This document shows, in pieces, positions 41,118 to 48,984 of a stretch of DNA of 64,000 bases (position 1 is its first letter; each line of letters begins with the position of its first letter). The position numbers were made by a program, and so were the translations under genes. Location of the stretch: assembly GCF_001894985.1 (NCBI RefSeq), contig NZ_BCXG01000014.1:62001-126000 (forward strand), read 5' to 3'. Under the pieces are notes generated by a model. That model saw only the letters and a list, made by a program, of their open reading frames with translations, was not told where the DNA came from and did not search any database. Source of the stretch: Rhodococcus tukisamuensis NBRC 100609. Its GTDB lineage: Bacteria > Actinomycetota > Actinomycetes > Mycobacteriales > Mycobacteriaceae.

Positions 41118-42305
41118 CTAGCGGGTGATGAGTCGTGTGTGGTTGGGGTGGTCCTGATCGCCGGAAGGGCGCACGGGCGGCGCCGTCGCCTGGAGCAGCG
41201 GGAGGACCTCCTCGCCGACGCGGTAGGCCTCCTCGAGGTGTGGGTTGCCGGCGAGGATGAACGCGTCCACGCCGAGCTCGCGCAGTTCGTCGAGGCGCTG
41301 CGCGACCTGCTCGTAGCTGCCGACCAGTCCGAACGCGGGTCCCCCGCGGATCAGGCTGAACCCGCACCACACGTTCGGCTGGACCTCGAGATCTCGGTAG
41401 CCGGTGATGTTCTCGGGCACCCAGCCCTTGATGCGGGCGGCACCGACCGAGTCGCCCTGCGCGGCCCTGTTCGCCGCGTCGCGGTCGACGAAGGCCCAGC
41501 CCTTCTCGATCTCCGCCCAGGCCGCCTCCTCCGTGTGCCGGGCGACGACGTCGATGCGGACCGCGAACTTCGGTGTCCGCCCGAGCTTCTCGGCGTGGGT
41601 GCGGACCCCGTCGAACTTGGCGCGCAGATCCGCGAACGGCTCGAGCCAGGACAGGTAGTAGTCCGAGTGCCGCCCGGCCGCACCCACGGCCGCGGCCGAC
41701 GACCCGGAGAAGTACACCTCCGGGAACGGCTGACCGGCCAGGCCTGGGGGCAGCGCGGCGCCGTCGGTGGCGTAGAACCGGCCCGCGTGCTGGTACGGGT
41801 CGCCGTCCCAGACGCCGCGCAGCACGTCGAGGAACTCGCTGGTGCGGGCGTACCGGTCGTCGTGGTCGACCTTGTCGCCCCACCACAGCTGCGCCGGTCC
41901 CCCGCCGCCGCTGATGATGTTGTAGACCAGCCGGCCGCCGGTGGCCCGCTGCAGGCTCGCCGACATCCGCGCCGCCTGGACGGGATGCAGGAATCCCGGC
42001 TGGAAGGCGACCATGAACTTGTAGGTGGTGGTCTCGCGGGCCAGCGCCGACGCCACCGCCCACGGGTCCTCGGTGACCGGGAACGACGGCAGCAGCCCGC
42101 CGAGGAACCCCGCCGACTCGGACGCCTTGGCCACGGCCGCGATGTGGTCGATGTACCCGTAGCCGTCCAGTTCGCCGCCGCGGATGGCGGGCGCGATGTT
42201 GCCCGGGCCGTATCCGTTCGCATGACCGCGGTTGTAGCGCCGCGGGGTGCGCAGCGACGCGTGGTCGCCTTCCATGCCGATCCGCCAGTAGAAGTCGGTG
42301 CTCAT
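41118..42305 (-). CDS. SsuD-like FMNH2-dependent monooxygenase (LLM class), copy 1
   Basis: A 395-residue bacterial luciferase-like monooxygenase. The SsuD-type C-terminus DAFILAGNPHLEEAYRVGEEVLPLL is present (in two pieces: FILAGNPHLEEAYR, VGEEVLPLL), as are FMVAFQPGFLHPVQAARMSA, GRLVYNIISGGG and YFSGSSAAAV. SsuD enzymes use reduced FMN to split the C-S bond of sulfonates, releasing sulfite and an aldehyde. It overlaps the second copy by four bases. No flavin reductase (SsuE) gene is in the locus, so reduced flavin must come from elsewhere. Confidence 0.88.
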   Translation of the reverse strand: MSTDFYWRIGMEGDHASLRTPRRYNRGHANGYGPGNIAPAIRGGELDGYGYIDHIAAVAKASESAGFLGGLLPSFPVTEDPWAVASALARETTTYKFMVAFQPGFLHPVQAARMSASLQRATGGRLVYNIISGGGGPAQLWWGDKVDHDDRYARTSEFLDVLRGVWDGDPYQHAGRFYATDGAALPPGLAGQPFPEVYFSGSSAAAVGAAGRHSDYYLSWLEPFADLRAKFDGVRTHAEKLGRTPKFAVRIDVVARHTEEAAWAEIEKGWAFVDRDAANRAAQGDSVGAARIKGWVPENITGYRDLEVQPNVWCGFSLIRGGPAFGLVGSYEQVAQRLDELRELGVDAFILAGNPHLEEAYRVGEEVLPLLQATAPPVRPSGDQDHPNHTRLITR

Positions 42306-43402
42306 GCGGTGGCCTCCTGTCCTGCGATGGTGCGTCCGGCCGGGTCCACCAGGTGCAGCAGGTGCTCGCCGGCGCGGTGCAGTTCCTCGATGTGCGGGCG
42401 CCCGGTGAGGACGAAGCTGTCGATTCCGGCGTCGACGTAGGCCGAGAGCTGTTGCGCCACCTGCTCGTAGCTGCCGACCAGTCCGATCGGCTCGTCGTAG
42501 CCCAGCTCGGTGAACCCGGCCCAGCGACCGCCGCCGAGGTCGAGTTCGTGGGCGACGGGGCTGTCCGGATGGACCTCGCGCCACTGCCGCTCGACCCGGG
42601 CCCACGCCTCGTCCTCGCTCTCGCGGGCGATGATCGGCAGCTCCAGCCCGGCGCGCACCGTGCGTCCCTGCGCCGAGGCCCGCTCGGTCAGCGCGGCGAC
42701 CAGGTCGCCGACACCGTCGACGGTCTCGGTGAACAGGTGCACGTCGCCGTGACTCGCCGACAGGTCCAGCGCCTCGTCCGAGGAACCGGACAGGTACACC
42801 GTGGGGAACGGCAGCCCGGACAGGATTCCGCGGAAGCCACCGTCGACGACGTCGAAGTACTCGCCGGTGAAGTGGAAGTCGGTGCCCTTGAATCCGGCAC
42901 CGGCGAGCGGGGTCTCGTTCCACACCCCGCGGGCCACGGCGAGGAACTCCGCGGCCCGGGCGTACCGGTCGGCGCCGGCGACCCGGTCGCCCCTGGCCCG
43001 GGCGTCCGCCTCGTCGGTCTCCACCTGGATCCGCCAGGCCAGCCGGCCGGCCGACAGTCGCTGCAGGGTCGCGGACACCTTGGCCGCGTACACCGGGCTG
43101 CCGAACGCCGGCTGGAACTCGACGACCACCCGGGCGTGCCGGGTGTCGCGCAGGGCCCCGCCGCCGACGATCCACGACTCCTCCCCCAGCGGGTCGTAGG
43201 GCGCGAGCACCCCGTCGAGGCCGGAGAGCTCCGCGGCCAGCACGATCTGGGCGAGGTCGTCGAAGGGCCCGAAGTTGCCGGGGCGCAGGTCCGTTGCCAC
43301 CGTGGGCACCCGCGGTCCGCCGAAGCCGCCGCGGTTGCGCGTGCCGGGCGTCGCGTGTCGGCCGTCGCCGCGGGAGGGCAGTTGCCAGAGGAGCTCGGTC
43401 AT
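42302..43402 (-). CDS. SsuD-like FMNH2-dependent monooxygenase (LLM class), copy 2
   Basis: A 366-residue paralogue of copy 1. Shared blocks are VVVEFQPAFGSPVYAAKVSA, GRLAWRIQVETDE, VYLSGSSDEAL, LVGSYEQVAQQL and the ending SFVLTGRPHIEELHRAGEHLL. An N-terminal Gly/Arg/Pro-rich extension (about 10-40) is peculiar to this copy. Two divergent SsuD-like enzymes in one operon suggest two substrates or two consecutive oxygenations (for example sulfone to sulfinate to sulfite). It overlaps the DszB-like gene by four bases. Confidence 0.86.
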   Translation of the reverse strand: MTELLWQLPSRGDGRHATPGTRNRGGFGGPRVPTVATDLRPGNFGPFDDLAQIVLAAELSGLDGVLAPYDPLGEESWIVGGGALRDTRHARVVVEFQPAFGSPVYAAKVSATLQRLSAGRLAWRIQVETDEADARARGDRVAGADRYARAAEFLAVARGVWNETPLAGAGFKGTDFHFTGEYFDVVDGGFRGILSGLPFPTVYLSGSSDEALDLSASHGDVHLFTETVDGVGDLVAALTERASAQGRTVRAGLELPIIARESEDEAWARVERQWREVHPDSPVAHELDLGGGRWAGFTELGYDEPIGLVGSYEQVAQQLSAYVDAGIDSFVLTGRPHIEELHRAGEHLLHLVDPAGRTIAGQEATA

Positions 43403-44445
43403 GACGCCGCCCTCCCCGAGGCCAGCAGTTCGCGGGCACGCTCGAGCGGCTCGCGGGCCACCCAGGACTCGAGGTCGAAGTCCGCGGCCAGGAAGCCGTG
43501 CGTGTAGAGGAACTGCTTCTGGATGTCGATCAGCTCGACCCGCTCGTCGGACAGCGACGGGTGCAGGTCCAGGTGGAAGCCGTCCTTGTAGGCCGCCGCG
43601 ACTCCCTCGGGGCCGGAGAGGGTTTCGCGGGCGAGGACCTCACGGACCCGGTCGAGGTTGTCGGCCGCCCAGTCCGCGGCGCGCAGGCTCTGCGCCAGGA
43701 ACCCCACCACCAGCTCGGGCCGGGACTCGAGCAGGTCCGCGTGCACGGTGATCGGCCGCGGAGTGCCGTTGTTCACGCGCCGCCGCTTCGCGTCGGTGGC
43801 GTCCAGGTCCACCGCGACCCGCAGACCGTGCTCGCGGGCCACCTCCTGCGCACGGGCACCCTTGACGTAGATCGCGTCCACGTCGCCACGCAGCAGCTCG
43901 TCGACGCCCCAGGTGGTGGTGCGCCGACTGCCGCGAACAGCACTGCGCACCTGTGGGTTCCGTTCGACGTCGACCTCGACGGCGGTCACGTCGGCCAGCG
44001 TCAGGCCGCCGAGGCGCAGCGCGTTGGCGAAGCCGTGCAGGGCCATGGCCCGGGGGAAGCTCCGTGCCTGGTCCTGGGCCCAGGCCGGGACACCGATCCG
44101 CAGCCCGGCCAGGTCGGACGGCCCCGCGACCGCGGACTCGGGGCCGACGACGACGGCCTGCGACTCGTCGATCCAGGTGAGGCCGACCAGCCGGGTGGAC
44201 GAGCCCTGGGCGCGGGCGGCGATCGCGGGGACGTTGCCGCCCTCGCGGACCAGCCCGAGCAGCTGGTGGTCGAAGTGACGGACGGCCAGCTCGGGGCCGG
44301 CCTCCTGCAGCACGCCCAGGCTCACTCCCGCGTCGGCGGCGGCGTCGGCGAGCCAGCCGAGGCTGTGCGCAAGGCCGCTCGCGGTGGGCACGGGGCAGCG
44401 GGTGTACCAGAGGGTGTCGAGGGAGGTGGCGGCTACTGCGGTCAT
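43399..44445 (-). CDS. DszB-like aryl-sulfinate desulfinase homologue
   Basis: A 348-residue protein with binding-protein fold, no signal peptide and no lipobox. It carries the local signatures of DszB, the 2-(2'-hydroxyphenyl)benzenesulfinate desulfinase: WYTRCPVPTAS (DszB has YSNCPVPNA), VRHFDH (VHFTYD), REGGNVPAIA (RFGGEIPPLL) and KQFLYTHGFL (QQFLLTNNLL). DszB's catalytic Cys27, His60 and Arg70 have counterparts Cys17, His57 and Arg67; the His-Arg spacing of ten is identical. It should cleave a sulfinate to sulfite. Automatic annotation would probably call it a transport binding protein. ATG at 44443-44445 is preferred over GTG at 44448 because AAGGAG stands six bases ahead. Confidence 0.8.
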   Translation of the reverse strand: MTAVAATSLDTLWYTRCPVPTASGLAHSLGWLADAAADAGVSLGVLQEAGPELAVRHFDHQLLGLVREGGNVPAIAARAQGSSTRLVGLTWIDESQAVVVGPESAVAGPSDLAGLRIGVPAWAQDQARSFPRAMALHGFANALRLGGLTLADVTAVEVDVERNPQVRSAVRGSRRTTTWGVDELLRGDVDAIYVKGARAQEVAREHGLRVAVDLDATDAKRRRVNNGTPRPITVHADLLESRPELVVGFLAQSLRAADWAADNLDRVREVLARETLSGPEGVAAAYKDGFHLDLHPSLSDERVELIDIQKQFLYTHGFLAADFDLESWVAREPLERARELLASGRAAS

Positions 44446-44455
44446 CACGTGCTCC

Positions 44456-45253
44456 TTAGGTGGTGTCGTCGGAAGCGGCGCGGCCGACTCCGAGTTCGGC
44501 GAGAAACGCTGCGCGGTAACGCAGGGACTCGGGATCGGTGCGGTCGCGGGGGCGGGCCAGGTCGATGTCCACGTCGACGGCGAACCGGCCCTCGTTGAGG
44601 ATCAGCACCCGGTCGGCCAGCCGCACGGCCTCGTCGACGTCGTGGGTGACCAGCAGCACCGCGGGACGGTGCCGGGCCACCAGGTCGCCCACCAGGTCCT
44701 GCATCTGCAGCCGGGTCAGGGCGTCGAGCGCGGCGAACGGCTCGTCGAGCAGCAGCAGTTCCGGCTCCCGGACCAGCGCCCTGGCGAGTGCGACCCGCTG
44801 GGCCTCGCCGCCGGACAGGGTGGCCGGCCACTGCCTGGCCTTGGTCTCGAGGTTCACCTCTGCCAGTGCCCGCACCGCGCGGGCCCGGTTCTCGGCGGTC
44901 CGCCGCTGGCCGACGGTGACGTTGGCCAGCACCCGCTTGGACGGGATCAGCCGCGGCTCCTGGTAGACGGTGGTGCGCTGCCCGGGGACCAGGATCTGCC
45001 CGGCGTCGGGCCTTTCGAGCCCGGTGAGCAGCCGCAGCAGGGTGGTCTTGCCGGTGCCGCTGGGCCCGAGCAGCACCACGAACTCCCCGCGGTGGATCTC
45101 CAGGTCGACGCCGTCGAGGACGGTCTTGTCGCCGAAGGCTTTGCGGACCCCGCGCAGGGAGACGGCGACGGGCTCGCCGGCCCGGCGGGCGCTGGCCGCG
45201 GTCGCGGTGCGCTCGCGGATCGCCAACGGCGGCAAGGGCGTGTCGGTGCTCAT
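44456..45253 (-). CDS. ssuB: SsuB-like ABC transporter ATPase (sulfonate import)
   Basis: A 265-residue ATPase. Walker A is LLGPSGTGKTTLL (about 56-68), the Q-loop has TTVYQEPRLIPSKRV, the signature is LSGGEAQRVALARAL (about 143-157), Walker B LLLLDEPFAALD, and the switch His is in LLVTHDVDEAV. The sequence fits the nitrate/sulfonate/taurine importer class. Its ATG overlaps the permease stop (ATGA). It powers import by the SsuC and SsuA homologues next to it. Confidence 0.9.
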   Translation of the reverse strand: MSTDTPLPPLAIRERTATAASARRAGEPVAVSLRGVRKAFGDKTVLDGVDLEIHRGEFVVLLGPSGTGKTTLLRLLTGLERPDAGQILVPGQRTTVYQEPRLIPSKRVLANVTVGQRRTAENRARAVRALAEVNLETKARQWPATLSGGEAQRVALARALVREPELLLLDEPFAALDALTRLQMQDLVGDLVARHRPAVLLVTHDVDEAVRLADRVLILNEGRFAVDVDIDLARPRDRTDPESLRYRAAFLAELGVGRAASDDTT

Positions 45254-46128
45254 CGGACAGCCACCTGACCGCGCCACGGCATTGCGAACTTCTCGATCAC
45301 CCGGACGACGGCGTCGAAGACCAGGCCGAGGACCGCGTAGAGCACCACGCACAGCACCATGTAGTCGGTGCGGTTGTACTCCTGCGCCAACGTCACCAGG
45401 TAACCGATGCCCTCGCGGGTGCCGACCTGCTCGGCGGCGATGAGTCCGGTGATGGAGATCGACAGGCAGATCCGCAGCGCCATCAGCACTCCCGGCAACG
45501 CGGCCGGCAGGATCGCCCCGACCACCAGCCGCCAGCCGCGCAGCCCGAAACTCTGTGCGGCCTCGACCATCTTGCGGTCCACGTTGCGGACCCCTAGGTA
45601 GGTGTAGGCGTACATCGGTCCGACGGTGGCGACCGCGATGAGCAGCACCTTGAAGGTCTCGTCGATGCCGAACCAGGCGATGAACAGCGGCACCAGCGCC
45701 AGGAACGGGATGGCCCTGTTGATCTGCATAGTGGAGTCGACGATTTCCTCACCGAGGCTGGACAGCCCGGCCAGCACACCGAGCACCAGCCCGATCACCA
45801 CGCCGAACAGCACACCGACAGCGGCGCGCTTTAACGACGCGATCGAGAAGTCCACCAGCTGCCCGGTCTGGTACAGCTCGGCGAAGGCGGACCACACCTT
45901 CGGCGGTCCGGCCAGGATCTCCTCCGGCACGGCGCCGGTCGCCGAGCCGATCCACCAGACGGCGACGATCAGCGCCGGGACCAGGAAACGCAGCGGGATC
46001 GACACCCAGCGCGGCCGGCTGCGACCGGCCCGGTAGCGCGGCTCCTCCAGCTCGAGCTGCCCGGTGGCGGCGCCGCGACCCGCTGCCATGGTCCCGCCCG
46101 GCGCACGGGGCGCGGTCAGGGTGGCCAT
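45250..46128 (-). CDS. ssuC: SsuC-like ABC transporter permease (sulfonate import)
   Basis: A 292-residue permease with about six transmembrane helices after a 45-residue cytoplasmic tail. The EAA coupling loop is VEAAQSFGLRGWRLVVGAILPAALPGVLMAL (in pieces around residues 188-218), which docks on the ATPase. RAIPFLALVPLFIAWFGI is typical of SsuC/TauC. It starts one base after the binding-protein gene. Confidence 0.9.
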   Translation of the reverse strand: MATLTAPRAPGGTMAAGRGAATGQLELEEPRYRAGRSRPRWVSIPLRFLVPALIVAVWWIGSATGAVPEEILAGPPKVWSAFAELYQTGQLVDFSIASLKRAAVGVLFGVVIGLVLGVLAGLSSLGEEIVDSTMQINRAIPFLALVPLFIAWFGIDETFKVLLIAVATVGPMYAYTYLGVRNVDRKMVEAAQSFGLRGWRLVVGAILPAALPGVLMALRICLSISITGLIAAEQVGTREGIGYLVTLAQEYNRTDYMVLCVVLYAVLGLVFDAVVRVIEKFAMPWRGQVAVR

Positions 46129-46129
46129 G

Positions 46130-47227
46130 TCAGTTCCCCTTGGTGGGCGCGGACTGGTTCTGCGCAGACGGGTCCGGCGTGGTCGGCTTCTGCGCGGACC
46201 CGGCGAGCTTGTCCTGCAACGGGTAGAAGACGTCGCCGGCGGTGAGCGCGCGGGTGGTCACCCCGTTCTGGAAGAACAGGTCCGCGACCTCCTGCAGGTC
46301 CGCGGCGTCGTCCGCGGTCGGGTAGTGCGGCACCGATGCCCGGCGCCCGAGGTCGACCGCCCGGGCCAGCCGGTCACCGGACAGCGCCCGCGGGCCGGCC
46401 TTCTCGAAGACGTTCTGGTAGTCCTCGGGGTTGCTCCGCTGTCCCTCGGTGAGGGCCTGCAGCGTCTCGAGGTACTTCGACGCGACGTCGGGGCGCTGGT
46501 CGAGCACCGCGGTGCGGAACGCGACGATGGTGTTGTCCCTGGAGTCGATGGAAGCCTCGGTGGCGATCTCGACGACGCCGTCGCGGGCCTTCGCCTCCTG
46601 GTAGGGGTCGTTGAACGACGCCCACGCGTCGACCTGGCCGGTGGAGAACGCCGACGCCGCGTCCGACGGCTGCAGCGGCACCCGCTCGACCTGGTCGAAC
46701 GGGACGTTGGCCCGGCGCAACGCCTTCAGGGTGATGTACTCGCCCTTGCCCGCCGGGTTGACCGCGATGCGCTTGCCGACGAGGTCCTTGACCTCCTTCA
46801 CCCCCGAACCCGGGGAGGCGATGATGCCGCTCTGGTCCTGGTCGACCGGGTCGGCCACCGCGATGATCCGCACGGCCACGTCCTTGGAGAGCGCGCCGAC
46901 CACCGGGCTGTAGGCGCCGCCGGAGACGTCGAGCTGGCCGGCGTTGAACAGCTTGAGGTTGGCGCTGAACGCGGGCGGCGCCTTGACCCACTCGACCTTG
47001 GCGCCGAGCGGGGCCAGCGCCTTGTCGAAGGTGCCGTCGCGCTTGCCGACCGCGAGCGGGCCGGCGTTGCCGGGGTCGGTGACCTTGAGGACGAAGGTCG
47101 GCTCGGCGCCGGACGTGGCCGTCGAGGCGGCGTCGTCACCCCCCGAACCGCAGGCGGCAACCAGCGCGACGACGGGGAGGATCGCGAGCGCGGCGCGCGC
47201 TCGGGGCAGTCGGCGGGTGCGGGACAT
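46130..47227 (-). CDS. ssuA: SsuA-like substrate-binding lipoprotein
   Basis: A 365-residue lipoprotein: basic N-terminus, hydrophobic helix, lipobox LVAACGSG with Cys26. The mature domain has the SsuA pattern FSANLKLFNAGQLDVSGGAYSPVVGAL, VKEVKDLVGKRIAVNPAGKGEYI and PLQPSDAASAFSTGQVDAWASF. It ends in a disordered Thr/Pro/Gln tail. It is the first gene of the eight-gene locus and the only true exported binding protein in it. The 181-bp gap upstream is shared with an enoyl-CoA hydratase gene. Confidence 0.9.
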   Translation of the reverse strand: MSRTRRLPRARAALAILPVVALVAACGSGGDDAASTATSGAEPTFVLKVTDPGNAGPLAVGKRDGTFDKALAPLGAKVEWVKAPPAFSANLKLFNAGQLDVSGGAYSPVVGALSKDVAVRIIAVADPVDQDQSGIIASPGSGVKEVKDLVGKRIAVNPAGKGEYITLKALRRANVPFDQVERVPLQPSDAASAFSTGQVDAWASFNDPYQEAKARDGVVEIATEASIDSRDNTIVAFRTAVLDQRPDVASKYLETLQALTEGQRSNPEDYQNVFEKAGPRALSGDRLARAVDLGRRASVPHYPTADDAADLQEVADLFFQNGVTTRALTAGDVFYPLQDKLAGSAQKPTTPDPSAQNQSAPTKGN

Positions 47228-47368
47228 CTACGGGCTCCTGTTCGAAGGCGTGTCGTTCAGTGCCCCAAAAACTAGGATCCGCAATCCCCGCTGGCTAGCT
47301 ATAGTTTTCCGCCGGTTGGAAGGGTTGACAGATCAGGCGGGGAGGCTTCGGCCGCAGCCCGCCCGCCG

Positions 47369-47402
47369 AACCCTTCCGAGAAACTGACACACGTTCTAGC
47401 AT
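47369..47402 (+). promoter_or_regulatory. Leaderless promoter and shared element before the enoyl-CoA hydratase gene
   Basis: TAGCAT (47397-47402) is followed by six bases and the ATG at 47409. AACCCTTCCGA (47369-47379), 17 bases before the -10, is identical to the element ahead of the acyl-CoA ligase at 10817, and its inverse GGAAGGGTT occurs at 47318-47326. A common fatty-acid regulator could bind there. Confidence 0.5.
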
Positions 47403-47408
47403 GCTGAC

Positions 47409-48194
47409 ATGAGCCTGCTGATCGCGGACGACAAGCGTGTCCGGACCCTGACCCTCGACCGACCCGACGCGCTCAACGCCTTCGACGAGGCCCTCTACGA
47501 CGCCACCACCGAGGCGCTGCTGGACGCGGCCACCGACCCCGACGTGGCGGTGGTGCTGCTCACCGGCAACGGCCGGGCGTTCACCGCGGGCACCGACCTG
47601 CGCGAGATGCACGCACGCACAACCGATCCGGACTTCAAGCCCGGCAAGCACGGCTTCCGCGGGCTGCTCGACGCCCTGGTGGAGTTCCCGAAGCCGCTGA
47701 TCTGCGCGGTCAACGGGATGGGGCTGGGCATCGGCGCGACCGTCCTCGGGTTCGCCGACCTGGCGTTCATGTCGAGCGACGCGCGGCTCAAGTGCCCGTT
47801 CACCGGGCTGGGCGTGGCGCCCGAGGCCGCGTCGAGCTACCTTCTGCCCGCCCTGATCGGCAGGCAGAACGCGGCGTGGGTGTTGATGTCCTCGGAGTGG
47901 ATCGACGCGGCGCAGGCGAAGGAGATGGGCCTGGTGTGGCGGGTCTGCGAGCCCGAAGACCTGCTGCCGGAGGCGCGGAGGCATGCCGAAGTGCTGGCGG
48001 CCAAGCCGATTTCGAGCCTGATCGCGGTCAAGCGGACGATGACCGCGCCGCTGCGCGCCGAGATCGACGCGGCCCGCGAGCGGGAGAACGAGTGCTTCCG
48101 CGAACTCATGGGCGGACCCGCCAACCTCGAGGCTCTCGCCGCGTTCGCCGAGGGCCGGGCGCCGGACTTCACGGCGCTGCCCGCCGGCTGGTGA
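47409..48194 (+). CDS. Enoyl-CoA hydratase/isomerase family protein
   Basis: A 261-residue crotonase-fold protein. Oxyanion segments are FTAGTDLREMHAR (about 58-70) and NGMGLGIGATVLGFADLAF (about 99-117); the Glu of the hydratase site is likely that of GVAPEAASS. It acts on acyl-CoA in the cytoplasm; the substrate is open. It is monocistronic, divergent from the sulfonate locus, and probably regulated together with the ligase at 10817 through the shared upstream element. Confidence 0.88.
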   Translation: MSLLIADDKRVRTLTLDRPDALNAFDEALYDATTEALLDAATDPDVAVVLLTGNGRAFTAGTDLREMHARTTDPDFKPGKHGFRGLLDALVEFPKPLICAVNGMGLGIGATVLGFADLAFMSSDARLKCPFTGLGVAPEAASSYLLPALIGRQNAAWVLMSSEWIDAAQAKEMGLVWRVCEPEDLLPEARRHAEVLAAKPISSLIAVKRTMTAPLRAEIDAARERENECFRELMGGPANLEALAAFAEGRAPDFTALPAGW

Positions 48195-48210
48195 GGGACC
48201 GGGCCCGGCG

Positions 48211-48708
48211 TCAGACCAGGTCCTCGGCGGCCTCGAACCGGGCCTGACGCCGCTGCTTCGCGCGGACCACCAGCGCCGCCCCGGCGATTCCGACGGCCGC
48301 GCCCACCGCCGCACCGGACCAGGTGGACGCGCCGTCCTGCGCGCCCGCAACGACCAGTCGGTCGATCAGGCCGACCACCCCGACCGCGTACAACGCCCCG
48401 GCGAGGAACAGCCGCGGGCGCACGCGGAAGGCGGTGGCATGCAGGTCGACGTGGCGTCGGCGCGCGAATTCGATCGTGGCAATCGAGATCACGGCGGCGG
48501 CGACGAGCAGCCCGAGCCCGATCCAGGCGCCGGTTCGCCCGGCCACCCAGGGCAGCACCGCGGCCGCGGCGAGGGCCGCCCACAAGAAGAGCTGGAAGCC
48601 GACCGCCGCCGCCTCGTTCCACACGTCCCGCTGCCGCTCGTCGAGGTAGAACTCGTCGTCCAGGTCGCCGACCGAACGCATGGCCCGTTCGAACGCACTC
48701 ATCGTCAT
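48211..48708 (-). CDS. Small integral membrane protein paired with an XRE regulator
   Basis: A 165-residue protein with four hydrophobic helices (about 37-54, 59-77, 97-116 and 127-146) and an acidic N-terminal tail with DLDDEFYLDERQRDVWNEA. This architecture (two TM pairs, gene following a tiny XRE regulator) matches widespread YdaS/DUF3796-like regulator-membrane pairs, but I cannot name the family. Its ATG overlaps the stop of the regulator (TGATG), so translation is coupled. Confidence 0.7.
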   Translation of the reverse strand: MTMSAFERAMRSVGDLDDEFYLDERQRDVWNEAAAVGFQLFLWAALAAAAVLPWVAGRTGAWIGLGLLVAAAVISIATIEFARRRHVDLHATAFRVRPRLFLAGALYAVGVVGLIDRLVVAGAQDGASTWSGAAVGAAVGIAGAALVVRAKQRRQARFEAAEDLV

Positions 48709-48923
48709 CACTCCTCGGTCGTCAGCGGAAACAGGTCTTCGACGGTGGCGCCGAGCACCCTCGCCAGGCGCAGCGCCAGGTACACGCTCGGCGCGTAGTC
48801 GCCACGTTCGACGGACACGATGGACTGCCGACTGACCCCGCCCGCCTGGGCGAGCTGTGCCTGGGTGATCCCGGCCTGCTTGCGGTGCTCGCGCACCCGG
48901 TTGTCCCGCGGTGTTCCGGACAT
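48708..48923 (-). CDS. Short XRE-family HTH regulator (YozG-like)
   Basis: A 71-residue protein that is almost only an HTH: NRVREHRKQAGITQAQLAQ, then VSRQSIVSVERGDYAPSVYLAL and ending VEDLFPLTTEE. This matches the small stand-alone regulators that sit before membrane-protein genes. ATG at 48921-48923 is chosen (an upstream ATG would add six residues) since it coincides with the operator-like repeats and the family's usual length. Probably autoregulated. Confidence 0.85.
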   Translation of the reverse strand: MSGTPRDNRVREHRKQAGITQAQLAQAGGVSRQSIVSVERGDYAPSVYLALRLARVLGATVEDLFPLTTEE

Positions 48924-48970
48924 ACAAGAAGTAAAGAACACTTGTCATTTGTATGTCAAGAATTCTTTAC
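48919..48970. promoter_or_regulatory. Nested inverted repeats over the XRE start codon
   Basis: Perfect pairs GACATACAA (48919-48927)/TTGTATGTC (48949-48957) and GTAAAGAA (48931-48938)/TTCTTTAC (48963-48970), plus the palindrome AAGAATTCTT (48958-48967), in an AT-rich patch. The first arm contains the start codon of the XRE gene. Confidence 0.65.
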
Positions 48971-48984
48971 ATAGGCCGCGGGTC

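Noticed and set aside
41118-43402. DszA or DszC assignment for the two LLM monooxygenases
   Set aside because: Their C-terminal FIL-x-G-x-PHLEEAYR-type motif is SsuD-like; DszC belongs to the acyl-CoA dehydrogenase fold and DszA to the NtaA branch.
43399-44448. Plain ABC substrate-binding protein call for the DszB-like gene
   Set aside because: No signal peptide or lipobox, and three DszB catalytic residues with surrounding motifs are present, so an enzyme is more likely.
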